NCBI GenBank assembly: GCA_019425015.1
Contig: JAHYYJ010000004.1
Location: 57,616-121,615 of the forward strand
Direction: 5' to 3'
DNA length: 64,000 bases
Source: Collinsella sp.
GTDB taxonomy: Bacteria > Actinomycetota > Coriobacteriia > Coriobacteriales > Coriobacteriaceae
How positions within the stretch are numbered: position 1 is the stretch's first letter; the number at the start of each line of letters is the position of its first letter. A program made the translations under genes and the position numbers. This document shows, piece after piece, positions 1 to 8,752 of the stretch. Under the pieces are notes generated by a model. It saw nothing but the letters and a program-made list of their open reading frames with translations. It made no database searches and was not told the origin of the DNA.

Positions 1-119
1 TAACCGGTGTAGCCTTCACGCAGCGAAGCTGTTGGAATAAATGCGACTTTTTTACTTTCAACTTCTTCCTTAATCAGACTTCCTACACTTGAAAAGTGAG
101 AACATAAAAACAGTTTCAT
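1..119 (-). CDS. Peptidase S51-like protein (type 1 glutamine amidotransferase fold), N-terminal fragment
   Basis: The first 39 codons of a minus-strand gene run off the left edge. The start ATG (117-119 read in reverse) is preceded by a good GGAGAA ribosome site at 121-130. The peptide starts MKLFLCSHFSSVGSLIKEE and continues through a beta strand ending in AFIPTAS, which is the typical opening of the peptidase E/S51 family (dipeptidase E-like serine peptidases). The catalytic residues lie outside the window. Base composition is much more AT-rich than in the following genes, which suggests recent acquisition from a low-GC donor. The family call rests on a short N-terminus, so another member of the same fold is possible. 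Confidence 0.6.
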   Translation of the reverse strand, partial: MKLFLCSHFSSVGSLIKEEVESKKVAFIPTASLREGYTG

Positions 120-273
120 CAGTATTCTCCTTTATATATAAATTCTTATTTGTTGAACTAAGCCGTGTATACCATACTCTCCAATGAAAGAACGCCCTGA
201 TATAGCGAAATTTTGCCGTTTTCCTGCGTACGTGCGTACACACTCCACAGGAATTCTAAGGGGCCTGCCCCCT

Positions 274-309
274 TAGCACACGGACTTTGGAACAAAGTCT
301 AGTGTGCTA
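274..309. repeat. Inverted repeat (36 bp hairpin)
   Basis: TAGCACAC at 274-281 is complementary to GTGTGCTA at 302-309, and the inner arms GACTTTG/CAAAGTC around a GAA loop extend the stem. There is no clear T-tract on either side. It could be a relic of an insertion element end or a structured RNA; its function is unknown. Confidence 0.6.
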
Positions 310-415
310 CGCCTTGCCAGAGGTGTACAGGCTCCCGGTATGCACGTACGAAGCAATTGCCATCAATGCGCCATATAAGTGGCGATCAAGTTCGCATAAA
401 GCGACCTTGATCCTG

Positions 416-459
416 CAAAACAAAAGGCAGGATACCATCACCACGATGATACCCTGCCT
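416..459 (-). terminator. Intrinsic terminator-like hairpin, minus strand
   Basis: Read leftwards, an AGGCAGG...TATCATC stem folds on GTGATGGTATCCTGCCT and is followed by TTTTGTTTT. It is the third hairpin below the glycerol dehydrogenase gene and may act as a backup terminator. Confidence 0.6.
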
Positions 460-511
460 CTGTTCGTTTCTGTTTACCGTTCCGAGTAGTCCTTCCGCAG
501 AATTTCCGATA

Positions 512-562
512 AACAAAAAACGTACCCGAACCCTTTCTCGTAAAGAATCGGGTTCGAGTACG
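512..562 (-). terminator. Intrinsic terminator, minus strand
   Basis: Read leftwards, CGTACTCGAACCC pairs with GGGTTCGGGTACG (one mismatch) and is followed by TTTTTTGTTT. It lies about 70 bases downstream of the glycerol dehydrogenase stop codon. Confidence 0.75.
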
Positions 563-581
563 AACTGAATGCTGGAGCAAT

Positions 582-624
582 AAAAAACCACCAGAAAGGT
601 GCCCGTCCCCTTTGTGGTGGTTTT
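582..624 (-). terminator. Palindromic terminator element, copy 1
   Basis: Read on the minus strand this is AAAACCACCACAAAGG, a loop containing GGACGGGCA, CCTTTCTGGTGG and TTTTTT. It sits just after the glycerol dehydrogenase stop. An almost identical element lies at 8226-8266 on the plus strand, after a glycosyltransferase gene. Both copies point in the direction of the upstream gene, so it is a dispersed repeat used as a terminator. Confidence 0.75.
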
Positions 625-633
625 GGGTCAGTC

Positions 634-1716
634 CTAGAGCGTGTGGCCGTAAGCGTTGGCGGCCTTGATGGCGGCGGCGAATTTCTCGTCGGTGAAGGGC
701 TCCGGGTTGCCTTGCTTCCATTCGTTGGTGGCGTGCGCGTACTCGCACAGGGCAGGGATATCAGCCTCGGAAAGCCCGACCTGCTCAAGCGTCACGGGCA
801 GGCCCATCTGATTGTTAAAGGCGGCGTAGCGCTCAAGGTTCTCGGTATCGCCCGTATAGGCGAACAGTACCAGCACACCCAGGCTCACGACCTCGCCGTG
901 CAGGTAGGAGCCCTCGCGCGGAATGCTGCAGGAAGCGTTGTAGAACGCGTGCGCCACGCTCGAGTTGTAGTAGTAATCGTTTTGGTTGGTCAGGTTGGAG
1001 ACGTAGCCCGTGTTGACCACGATATCGAGCGCGATCTGCTTGACGGCTTCGGTCGACAGGTTCTGGCGAACGTCCTCAAGACCCTGCACGCCATAGGTAA
1101 ACAGCGGCTCGGAGCAGGTGTGTGCGAGCGCCAGGCCAAGACCTGCGGTGTGCTCCAGGTTGCCGGCGCTCGTGGCGTACTCGACCTCGGGCTGCTTGGA
1201 CAGGGCATCGCCCACGCCCGCCCAGAAGTACTCCGCCGGAGCCTCGGCGATGATCTTGGGGTTGATGAAGATGTGCGCGGGGCGGTTGGGGTACGAATAG
1301 CCCTCGAGCGAGCCGTCGTCGTTGTAGACGACGGCAATGGCGGTCGCGGCCGAGCAGTTGGAGCAGATCGTCGGCACCGTAAAGACGATCTTCTTGAGCT
1401 CGATGGCCGCCGTCTTCATGGTGTCGAGCGCCTTGCCGCCGCCGCATGCGATAAGCACGTCGGCTTCCTGGCAGGCGGGGGAGTTTACGACCTTGGCGAT
1501 ATTGGCGCGTGTACTGTTGGTACCGTAGACGCGCGTCTCTAGAATCTCGACGTCGGTACCTTCCAGCACAGCTTCGATACCGGGAAGTGCTGCGGCCAGT
1601 GCCCGCTTGCCACCGATGATTGCGACCTTGGTCGCTCCGTATTCGGCCAGCGCTCCGGGCAGCTCGTCAAAGCAGTCTTCGCCGACGGTATAATCGCTCA
1701 TCCCAATCGTGCGCAT
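634..1716 (-). CDS. gldA: Glycerol dehydrogenase-like, metal-dependent alcohol dehydrogenase
   Basis: This is a cytoplasmic NAD-dependent polyol oxidoreductase of the GldA branch of the iron-containing alcohol dehydrogenase family, about 360 residues and of normal length. It shows the NAD-binding GGGKALDTMK motif and the metal-binding positions GVGDALS (Asp), AHAFYNAS (His) and LHGEVVSLG (His). The frame is open 48 bases further upstream, but the start at 1716 has a clear GAAAGAAGG ribosome site and gives the family's usual N-terminus (MRTIGMSDYTVG). The gene stands alone and is followed by several terminators. Glycerol is the likely substrate by family; other small polyols or a different branch substrate cannot be excluded. 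Confidence 0.85.
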   Translation of the reverse strand: MRTIGMSDYTVGEDCFDELPGALAEYGATKVAIIGGKRALAAALPGIEAVLEGTDVEILETRVYGTNSTRANIAKVVNSPACQEADVLIACGGGKALDTMKTAAIELKKIVFTVPTICSNCSAATAIAVVYNDDGSLEGYSYPNRPAHIFINPKIIAEAPAEYFWAGVGDALSKQPEVEYATSAGNLEHTAGLGLALAHTCSEPLFTYGVQGLEDVRQNLSTEAVKQIALDIVVNTGYVSNLTNQNDYYYNSSVAHAFYNASCSIPREGSYLHGEVVSLGVLVLFAYTGDTENLERYAAFNNQMGLPVTLEQVGLSEADIPALCEYAHATNEWKQGNPEPFTDEKFAAAIKAANAYGHTL

Positions 1717-1859
1717 AGCAACCTTCTTTCGTTCGATAAAGTGCTTACAGGCATTTTGCTCCAAGTGAGTGCTTGCGACCGTGAGAAATTACTAAAGTAT
1801 GAAACCGATGTTGAGGGTTTTTCGCTGGCGCGGAACGTGCTAGCATACTCCGCATAAGC

Positions 1860-2160
1860 GTTGATGGGGACGAGTAGTCGGCCATCCGCATGCTACAGAG
1901 AGCGGGGAGTGCTGAGAACCCGCGCATGCGACCGATGAAAATCACCCCGGAGCTGCGGTCCCAACGGACGCGTCGTGCAGACACGTCTTAGTAGACATCG
2001 CCGAGATGGTCGTCGATACAGACCAGCCGAGTAACGGATGCGAGCGCGCGAATACGCGGGCGAGGGCATCTAAGCTGGGTGGTTAAGCGAAGAGCTTTTG
2101 CGGGCACACGGCCCGTTTTGTGGCGCTTCGTCCCAGCTTGTAGGGACGGGCGCTTTTTTG
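1860..2160 (+). promoter_or_regulatory. T-box riboswitch, isoleucine-specific, upstream of ileS
   Basis: The leader has the AGAGAG motif (1897-1902), a TGAAAATCACCCCGGAGC block in which ATC (1941-1943) is the isoleucine specifier codon, and a T-box core GGGTGGTTAAGCGA (2077-2090) whose TGGT would pair with the tRNA 3' end. The T-box is followed by a terminator hairpin (2123-2159: GCGCTTCGTCCC against GGGACGGGCGC, then six T). The layout is the classic transcription-attenuation T-box: uncharged tRNA-Ile stabilises the antiterminator and lets ileS be transcribed. Boundaries of stem I are approximate. Confidence 0.9.
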
Positions 2161-2202
2161 GTGCCCAGAGGGCGTGCGCGCCCACGACATGAAAGGGGTA
2201 CC

Positions 2203-5004
2203 GTGGCAAACGAGTACAAGCAGACGATGAATCTGCCCAAGACCGGTTTTCCCATGCGTGCCGGTCTTTCCAAGTCCGAGCCCAAGCGACTCAAGGACTG
2301 GCAGGACAACAAGGTCTACGAGCAGGTTCTGAAGAAGAACGAGGGTCACAAGAAGTTCGTGCTGCACGACGGCCCTCCGTACGCCAACGGCCCGATCCAC
2401 ATCGGCCACGCCATGAACAAGATCTCCAAGGACATGATCAACCGTTACTGGATGATGCAGGGCTATGAGGTTCCCTATGTCCCCGGTTGGGACTGCCACG
2501 GTCAGCCGATTGAGCACAAGGTCGAGGAGAAGCTCGGCACCGAGAAGTTCAACCAGACTTCCACGGCCAAGATCCGTGAGCTCTGCAACAAGTTCGCTGT
2601 CGAGAACATCGAGCTGCAGAAGGCCGGCTTCCGTCGCCTGGGCGTGCTCGGCGACTGGGACAACCCATATCTGACGCTCTATCACCAGCATGACGCCGCC
2701 GACATCGAGGTCTTCAAGGCCATGTTCGATAAGGGCATGATCTATCGCGGCCACAAGCCGGTTCACTGGTGCAAGCACTGTCACACCGCGCTCGCCGAGG
2801 CCGAGATCGAGTACTCCGACGAGACGAGCCCTTCCATCTTCGTTCGCTTTGAGATGACCTCCAAGCCCGCCGGCCTCGAGAACTTCGACGGCCCGGTCGA
2901 CTTTATCATCTGGACGACTACGCCGTGGACCATCCCGTCCGACCAGGCAGTTTCCCTCAAGCCCGGCGCCGCCTACGTCGCCGTTGAGCACGATGGCCGT
3001 GCCGAGGTCATGCTCGAGGACCTGGCTCCCAAGTGCTGCGATGAGTTTGGCTGGGAGTACACCCCGGTCATGGTCGACGGCAAGCCCTACGTGGTGCCCG
3101 CCGAGACCTTCCACCACATCCACTACAAGCAGCCGATCTTTGACGGCGTTGAGGGCGTGGCGCTGCTGGCCGATTACGTCGGTGTCGATGACGGTACCGG
3201 TATCGTCCACAATTCGCCCGGCCACGGCGTCGACGACTACTTCGCCTGCCTCAAGGAGGGCATCACCGACATTTGCATGCCGGTCGATGACGACGGCAAG
3301 TTCTACACCGGCGAGGAGTTTGGTACCGGTGGCCCCTTCAGCGGTATGGACACCGACGAGGCCAACCCACACATCATCGAGTTCCTGCGCGAGCGCGGTA
3401 CCCTGGTCCTCGAGAAGAAGATCACGCACAGCTATCCGCACTGCTGGCGCTGCAAGCATCCGGTGCTCTTCCGTGCTACCGACCAGTGGTTTGTCTCGAT
3501 GGACAAGACCGGTTTGCGCGAGCAGGCCGGCAAGGAGGTCCGTGAGAACGTCAAGTGGTATCCGGCCCACGCGGCCAACCGCATCGGTGCCATGGTCGAG
3601 CAGCGTCCCGACTGGTGCATCAGCCGCCAGCGCAACTGGGGCGTGCCTATCCCCAGCTACACCTGCGCCGACTGCGGCGAGAAGGTCATGAACGACGCCA
3701 CGCTCGACGCCGTCATCAAGCTCTTCCACGAGAAGGGCTCCGACGCCTGGTTCACCGACGCTCCCGAGAGCTATCTTGGCGAGGCCTGCGTCTGCCCCAA
3801 GTGCGGTGGCCATCACCTCAAGGCCGATAAGGACATCCTCGACGTGTGGTGGGATTCCGGCGTCTCCTGGAAGGCCGTCTGCGAGTACCGTCCCGAGCTG
3901 GAGTATCCGGCGGATGTGTACCTCGAGGGCTCCGACCAGCACCGCGGTTGGTTCCAGAGCTCGCTGCTCACCTCGGTGGGCGCCAACGGCCACGCTCCGT
4001 ACAAGGCGGTCGTCTCGCAGGGCTTCACCCTCGACGGACAGGGCCGTAAGATGTCCAAGTCGCTCGGCAACGTCATCGACCCCAACAAGGTCTGCGACGA
4101 GATGGGCGCCGACATCATCCGCCTGTGGGTTGCCTCCGTCGATACCAGCTCCGACGTGTCCATCGACCACGAGATCCTTGCCCGTACGTCCGATGCCTAC
4201 CGTCGTTTCCGCAACACGCTGCGCTTCCTGCTCTCCGAGCTCGAGGGTCAGTTTGAGCCCGAAACCGACGGCGTCGCCTTTGCCGACCTGCTGCCGCTCG
4301 ACAAGCTCATGGTTGCCCGTCTGACCCAGGTCCAGGCCGAGGTCGACGACGCTTACTCTTGCTACGAGTTCCCGCGCGCTTACCGTGCGCTTTACGACTT
4401 CGTGGTTACCGAGCTTTCCAACGTGTACCTCGACGCCCTGAAGGATCGTCTGTACTGCGACAAGCCCGGTTCGCTCGAGCGCCGCAGCGCCCAGACCGTG
4501 CTTGCCGAGCTCTTCTCGATGCTCATGCGCGACCTGCAGCCGATCCTGTCCTACACGGTCGACGAGGCCATGGCCTATGCACCCGCCGGCTGCGTCGATC
4601 ACCAGAAGTACGCCGCGCTGCTCGATTGGTACAAGTCGCCCATCACGGTTGACGAGGCCAATGAGTTTGAGGGCGTGCTCGAGGCTTCTCTTGAGCTCCG
4701 TAGCGCCGTGACCAAGGCTCTTGAGGATGCCCGCTCCGCCGGCACCTTCACCAAGAGCCAGCAGGTCCGCGTCAAGGCGGTCGTTCCCGCTGAGATGTAC
4801 GCGCTGCTGACCGGTGATAAGGCCGTCGACCTGGCCGAGTTCTACATCGTCTCCGATGTTGAACTGACCCAGGGCGAGGAGCTTTCCGTTGCCATCGAGG
4901 CTGCCGAGGGCGAGTGCTGCGACCGTTGCTGGAACTACCGCACCACCGTCGGCGAGTACAACGGTCACGCTCACATCTGCGAGAGGTGTGCGAATGCCCT
5001 TTAA
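2203..5004 (+). CDS. ileS: Isoleucyl-tRNA synthetase
   Basis: This class Ia cytoplasmic enzyme charges tRNA-Ile with isoleucine. It has about 933 residues, as usual for the bacterial type. HIGH is at residues 66-69 in PYANGPIHIGH, KMSKS at about 616-620, and the C-terminal zinc-binding motif CCDRCWNY...CERC is present. The editing (CP1) domain lies between about 190 and 400. I chose the GTG at 2203, six bases after GAAAGGGG. The frame is open further upstream, but that part lies inside the T-box terminator. Expression is controlled by the T-box leader. Confidence 0.97.
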   Translation: MANEYKQTMNLPKTGFPMRAGLSKSEPKRLKDWQDNKVYEQVLKKNEGHKKFVLHDGPPYANGPIHIGHAMNKISKDMINRYWMMQGYEVPYVPGWDCHGQPIEHKVEEKLGTEKFNQTSTAKIRELCNKFAVENIELQKAGFRRLGVLGDWDNPYLTLYHQHDAADIEVFKAMFDKGMIYRGHKPVHWCKHCHTALAEAEIEYSDETSPSIFVRFEMTSKPAGLENFDGPVDFIIWTTTPWTIPSDQAVSLKPGAAYVAVEHDGRAEVMLEDLAPKCCDEFGWEYTPVMVDGKPYVVPAETFHHIHYKQPIFDGVEGVALLADYVGVDDGTGIVHNSPGHGVDDYFACLKEGITDICMPVDDDGKFYTGEEFGTGGPFSGMDTDEANPHIIEFLRERGTLVLEKKITHSYPHCWRCKHPVLFRATDQWFVSMDKTGLREQAGKEVRENVKWYPAHAANRIGAMVEQRPDWCISRQRNWGVPIPSYTCADCGEKVMNDATLDAVIKLFHEKGSDAWFTDAPESYLGEACVCPKCGGHHLKADKDILDVWWDSGVSWKAVCEYRPELEYPADVYLEGSDQHRGWFQSSLLTSVGANGHAPYKAVVSQGFTLDGQGRKMSKSLGNVIDPNKVCDEMGADIIRLWVASVDTSSDVSIDHEILARTSDAYRRFRNTLRFLLSELEGQFEPETDGVAFADLLPLDKLMVARLTQVQAEVDDAYSCYEFPRAYRALYDFVVTELSNVYLDALKDRLYCDKPGSLERRSAQTVLAELFSMLMRDLQPILSYTVDEAMAYAPAGCVDHQKYAALLDWYKSPITVDEANEFEGVLEASLELRSAVTKALEDARSAGTFTKSQQVRVKAVVPAEMYALLTGDKAVDLAEFYIVSDVELTQGEELSVAIEAAEGECCDRCWNYRTTVGEYNGHAHICERCANAL

Positions 5005-5073
5005 GGCACGGTAACTCGGCATTTTAGTTATAGGGAGAATTTGGGCGCCTTCGGCCCATTTGCTCCGTTGAAT

Positions 5074-5114
5074 AAAAGCGGCATTCTGTTTTTCGGAATG
5101 CCGCTTTCGTTTTT
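5074..5114 (+). terminator. Intrinsic terminator after ileS
   Basis: AAAGCGGCATTC and GGAATGCCGCTTT form a long stem around a TGTTTTTC loop, followed by CGTTTTT. Confidence 0.85.
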
Positions 5115-5226
5115 AGCTGGTTATTTAGCTTGCGTTGGTGGATATGTCGTGCGTTCTGCGTGTGGCAATATAAGATGGTTAATTGCGTTAAACGTAATTC
5201 GATGTTTTTGAGGGTAGGGGATTGAT

Positions 5227-5826
5227 TTGGGTCGTTCTGCGGATATGACGCCGCCTTTGCGTTGGCGGTTGGGTGTTGCTGGTAGCGTGGCGTTGGCCGT
5301 GCTGCTTGTTGACCAGCTGACCAAGCTTGCGGTTCGTGCCGTTGGCGATGCTCTGCATGTGACTGTTATCCCCGGTGTGATCGACTTCCTTTTCGTGCGT
5401 AACATCGGTGCTGCCTTTAGCATGGGCGAGGGACATGGCCTCGCATTTGCCGTGCTGGCGTTTGTCGTTATCGTTGCGATCGCGGTGTACTTGCTTCGCG
5501 CACCCCAGCTTGCTCGCTTTGAGGTTGTGGGCATGGCTATGGTCGTGGGCGGCGCCATTGGCAATGCGATCGACCGTCTGGCTTTTGGCTTTGTGACCGA
5601 TTTTATTGCCACCACCTTCATCGACTTCCCCGTCTTCAATGTGGCCGATGTCGGCATTACGGTCGGTGTGGTGCTTGCCCTCATCGGCTACATGTTCTTA
5701 AGTCCCGCCGCTCGCGAGGTCGATGCTACCGCCGAGCTCAACGCCCGTGACGAGGCCCGCGCTAAGCGCAAGGCCCAGCAGCGTGGGGAGCGTGCCCGCA
5801 AGATTCGCGAAAGGAGCGAGCGCTAA
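5227..5826 (+). CDS. lspA: Lipoprotein signal peptidase (signal peptidase II)
   Basis: This membrane aspartyl peptidase cleaves the signal peptide of diacylated prolipoproteins. The four-helix LspA fold is visible, with VDQLTK, NIGAAFSM, GNAIDRL and FNVADVGI, the last two carrying the catalytic aspartates. The C-terminal 40 residues form a charged Arg/Lys/Ala tail longer than in most homologues. I use TTG at 5227 because GTAGGGGA lies just upstream; the next in-frame ATG (5245) would lose six residues. The stop overlaps the start of the pseudouridine synthase gene by one base. Substrates in this window include the CbiK and binding lipoproteins at 42.8-46.1 kb. Confidence 0.93.
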   Translation: MGRSADMTPPLRWRLGVAGSVALAVLLVDQLTKLAVRAVGDALHVTVIPGVIDFLFVRNIGAAFSMGEGHGLAFAVLAFVVIVAIAVYLLRAPQLARFEVVGMAMVVGGAIGNAIDRLAFGFVTDFIATTFIDFPVFNVADVGITVGVVLALIGYMFLSPAAREVDATAELNARDEARAKRKAQQRGERARKIRERSER

Positions 5827-6839
5827 TGGCCGACATCCATATCCTTGTTGCCGACGATGCCGCTGGTCAGCGTCTTGACGCCTATCTGGGCGCTAATGAC
5901 GGCTGCCCTACGCGCTCTGCCTGCGCGCATCTGATCGAGGGCGGTGCCGTTGCCGTCAACGGCGAGACATGCCTGTCAAAAAAGTATGCCGTGCGCTCCG
6001 GCGACCGTATTTCGGTCGATTTGCCCGAGCCGCACGATCCCACCGATGTGATTCCCGAGGCCATTCCCCTCGATATCCGCTACGAGGACGACTACCTCAT
6101 CGTGCTCTCCAAGCAGCGCGGTCTGGTGTGCCATCCCGCCCATGGCCACGAGAGCGGCACCCTTGCGAACGCCTTGGTCTATCACTGTGGCATTGACCAT
6201 CTGGGCACTGTGCAGGGCGAGGACCGCCCCGGCATCGTGCATCGCCTGGATCGTGACACCTCGGGCCTTATGCTCGCGGCAAAAGACGACGACACCCAGC
6301 GCGCGCTCCAGAATCTCATCCGCACGCGCACGCTCGACCGCCGCTACATTACGCTCGTCCACGGCCACATTGCCATGGACGAGGGCACCATTAACACCGG
6401 CATTGCCCGTTCTACGCGCGACCGTGTCAAGATGGCGGTTTCGGACGATCCTTTCGCGCGCCAGGCCATTACGACCTTTAGGGTCCTCGAGCGCTTCGAT
6501 TCCACGCGTTTTGACGATGGCTATACGCTCGTCGAGTGCCACCTGTTTACGGGTCGCACGCATCAGATTCGCGTGCACATGCGCCATATCAACCACGCCT
6601 GCGTGGGCGATCCGCTCTACGGTAAGTGCGATGTGCGTGCCGACCAGGGTTTGACCAGGCAATTCCTCCATTCCTGGCGTGTGGCGTTCGATCATCCCGT
6701 GACGGGGGAGCGCATTGAGTGCCGTGATGAGCTGCCGTGGGATCTCGCCGCCGTTCTGGATGACCTAGCCCCGCGCTCGCTCGGCCGCACTGCCGCCGGC
6801 GACGAAATCGTTCCGCAGCTCGGTCTGCTCGAACCCTAA
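5826..6839 (+). CDS. rluD: Ribosomal large-subunit pseudouridine synthase, RluA/RluD family
   Basis: This enzyme isomerises uridines in 23S rRNA. An N-terminal S4 RNA-binding domain (about residues 10-80) is followed by the catalytic domain with GIVHRLDRDTSGLML, where the Asp after HRL is the nucleophile, and later FTGRTHQIRVHM. Its length of 337 residues is normal. Its ATG overlaps the lspA stop (TAATG), the usual lspA-rluD pair. The exact target uridines cannot be read from the sequence, so RluD rather than a paralogue is the best guess. Confidence 0.88.
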   Translation: MADIHILVADDAAGQRLDAYLGANDGCPTRSACAHLIEGGAVAVNGETCLSKKYAVRSGDRISVDLPEPHDPTDVIPEAIPLDIRYEDDYLIVLSKQRGLVCHPAHGHESGTLANALVYHCGIDHLGTVQGEDRPGIVHRLDRDTSGLMLAAKDDDTQRALQNLIRTRTLDRRYITLVHGHIAMDEGTINTGIARSTRDRVKMAVSDDPFARQAITTFRVLERFDSTRFDDGYTLVECHLFTGRTHQIRVHMRHINHACVGDPLYGKCDVRADQGLTRQFLHSWRVAFDHPVTGERIECRDELPWDLAAVLDDLAPRSLGRTAAGDEIVPQLGLLEP

Positions 6840-6921
6840 CCAGTATTAGGTGGTTTCTTGAACTCGGTTAGCCTACGGTAAGATATACGGTTGTTTACGT
6901 AACGCGTTCTCGGGAGCCTGC

Positions 6922-8217
6922 ATGCTCGCCTTTTTACAAACTAACACGCCCATCGTGATCTTTAATCAGATTGTGGTTACGCTACTCACGGTCTGCTTTC
7001 TGTACCAGGTGGTCTTCTTTGTCATTGGCGCTCTTCGTGGCGAGGTCGCGCCTCCCAAGGCCAAAAAACTCCACCGCTATGCCTTCTTTATCGCGGCGCA
7101 TAACGAGGAGGCCGTGATCGCCAACCTCGTTCGCTCCATCAAGGACCAGGATTATCCGTCCGAGCTTATCGAGGTCTTCGTGGTCGCCGATGCCTGCACC
7201 GATAATACGGCGCAGCTCGCGCGCGAGGCAGGCGCCATCGTTTATGAGCGCAACGACCTGGCCCGCAAGGGTAAGAGCTGGGTCATGGACTTTGGTTTCG
7301 ATCGCATTCTCAACGAGTATCCCGACACGTTTGAGGGCTACTTTATCTTCGATGCCGACAACGTTATCTCCCGCGATTACGTCTCCAAGATGAATGATGC
7401 CTTTGACCAGGGCTTCCATGTGGTTACGAGCTATCGTAACTCCAAGAACTTCGGCAGCTCGTGGATTTCGTCTGCCAACGCCACCTGGTATCTGCGTGAG
7501 GCCCGCTTCCTCAACAACGCGCGCAACATCTGTAAGACGTCTTGTGCCGTCTCTGGTTCGGGCTACCTCATCTCCGCCAGCGTAATTGAGGGCATGCACG
7601 GCTGGCAGTTCCATACGCTGACCGAGGACATCCAGTTCACTACGTTCTGTGCCATTCACGGCATTCGCATCGGTTATGCGCCGGCGGAGTTCTTTGACGA
7701 ACAGCCCGTGACGTTTAAGGCGTCCTGGAAACAGCGCATGCGCTGGACCAAGGGCTTCTACCAGGTGTTCTTTACCTACGGTAAGCACCTGGTCAAATCG
7801 ACCTTCCGCTATCATCGCTTTGCCGCCTACGACATGTTTATGACCATCGCCCCGGGTATGCTGCTGTCCTTGATCTCGATGCTCGCTAATGCGACGTTCT
7901 TGATTGTGGGTGGCCTTTCGCATGGTTTCTTGGCAACCGAAGTCGAGATGCAGGCGTGCGCCGCTTCGCTCATTATGACCTTCGCCATGATGTATCAGAC
8001 TTTCTTCATCCTGGCGCTGCTCACGACTATCTTTGAGTACAAGCATATTCACTGCTCGCAAAAGTGGCGCCTGGTGACTAACCTGTTTACCTTCCCGATC
8101 TTTATGTTCAGCTATATCCCCATCACGGTGGCTGCGCTGTTCCTGAAGGTCGACTGGGTTCCGACGCAGCACGCCGTCAACGTCACCCTTGACGAGGTCA
8201 TGCAAGGCGCCAAATAA
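6922..8217 (+). CDS. Membrane glycosyltransferase, family 2
   Basis: This is a 431-residue processive-type GT2 enzyme. An N-terminal membrane segment (residues ~10-38) is followed by a GT-A catalytic domain with AAHNEE, VVADACTDNT, the DxD-like FDADN, TEDIQF (the general-base ED) and QRMRW (a QxxRW motif). At least three or four membrane helices follow towards the C-terminus. This architecture is that of hyaluronan, cellulose and poly-GlcNAc synthases and of glycolipid glycosyltransferases. The polymer or lipid made here is unknown, and no partner polysaccharide genes are adjacent. The start has a GGGAG ribosome site. Confidence 0.85.
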   Translation: MLAFLQTNTPIVIFNQIVVTLLTVCFLYQVVFFVIGALRGEVAPPKAKKLHRYAFFIAAHNEEAVIANLVRSIKDQDYPSELIEVFVVADACTDNTAQLAREAGAIVYERNDLARKGKSWVMDFGFDRILNEYPDTFEGYFIFDADNVISRDYVSKMNDAFDQGFHVVTSYRNSKNFGSSWISSANATWYLREARFLNNARNICKTSCAVSGSGYLISASVIEGMHGWQFHTLTEDIQFTTFCAIHGIRIGYAPAEFFDEQPVTFKASWKQRMRWTKGFYQVFFTYGKHLVKSTFRYHRFAAYDMFMTIAPGMLLSLISMLANATFLIVGGLSHGFLATEVEMQACAASLIMTFAMMYQTFFILALLTTIFEYKHIHCSQKWRLVTNLFTFPIFMFSYIPITVAALFLKVDWVPTQHAVNVTLDEVMQGAK

Positions 8218-8225
8218 TCACCACC

Positions 8226-8266
8226 AAAACCACCACAAAGGGGACAGGCACCTTTGTGGTGGTTTT
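8226..8266 (+). terminator. Palindromic terminator element, copy 2
   Basis: AAAACCACCACAAAGG, a loop with GGACAGGCA, then CCTTTGTGGTGGTTTTT. It is nearly identical to the reversed element at 582-624, and again lies directly after a gene with the T tract on the correct side. Confidence 0.8.
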
Positions 8267-8298
8267 TGTTTATGCGATGTAACTCGAGGAGGCGTTCG

Positions 8299-8721
8299 AT
8301 GGTCTATATCCCGTTTTGGTTGTTTGCTATTGCTGGCGCCGTTATCGATGCTCGTGATCGGCGGTTCCCGAATTCGCTTGCCGGCGCGTGTGCGGTGGCG
8401 GCGTTAGCGGGTGTTTGGTTCGATCTCGGTTTGAACACAGCGCTTGACCACGCAGGTCTTGCTGTCATCGTGTATCTTGCTCTCGTGCTGACTGAGTCCC
8501 TCTGGCGTCGTCTTCGCCAAACCCCGGGCATCGGCATGGGAGATGCTAAGGCACTTTTCGCGCTTTGCACGCTCGACCCTATGGGTGGCATCGTGGCATT
8601 TGCCGGCGCGCTCCTGGCCCTGGCCCTCTCCTGCCTCATCACGAAATCGCGCTCCCTGCCATTGCTCCCGTTTTTGGTGCCGATTTTTGCCATAATCGAG
8701 GTTGTGGGCTGCACTTTGTAA
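8299..8721 (+). CDS. Prepilin peptidase-like A24 membrane protease (catalytic domain only)
   Basis: This 140-residue polytopic membrane protein has the two aspartate motifs of type IV prepilin peptidases: IDARDRRFPN near residues 13-22 and GIGMGDAK near the middle. It lacks the cytoplasmic methyltransferase domain of PilD, as do the short TadV/CpaA and archaeal FlaK forms. The ATG at 8299 follows CGAGGAGG. Likely role: cleavage of class III signal peptides of pilins or competence pseudopilins. No pilin genes are seen nearby, so the substrate is unknown. Confidence 0.75.
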   Translation: MVYIPFWLFAIAGAVIDARDRRFPNSLAGACAVAALAGVWFDLGLNTALDHAGLAVIVYLALVLTESLWRRLRQTPGIGMGDAKALFALCTLDPMGGIVAFAGALLALALSCLITKSRSLPLLPFLVPIFAIIEVVGCTL

Positions 8722-8752
8722 CCGATTGCGCATCCTTCTTAAGGAGCATGCC

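Larger units (their letters stand above)
120..633. other. Structured non-coding stretch between two minus-strand genes
   Basis: I see no credible gene in these ~510 bases. The stretch holds a series of hairpins: 274-309, 383-411 (GATCAAG arms), 425-459, 521-562 and 582-624. Read on the minus strand, downstream of the glycerol dehydrogenase gene, the last three are each followed by T-rich tracts and are annotated separately as terminators. The first two have no clear T run. Confidence 0.6.

Noticed and set aside
2098..2202. Upstream in-frame ATG for ileS
   Set aside because: This start lies within the T-box/terminator hairpin and would add 35 non-conserved residues. GTG at 2203 has a ribosome site and the normal N-terminus.
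2083..5022. Very long open frame antisense to ileS
   Set aside because: It mirrors the codon pattern of a clear ileS gene, has a Val/Leu/Gly/Asp-rich composition with no domain, and no ribosome site. This is common opposite high-GC genes.
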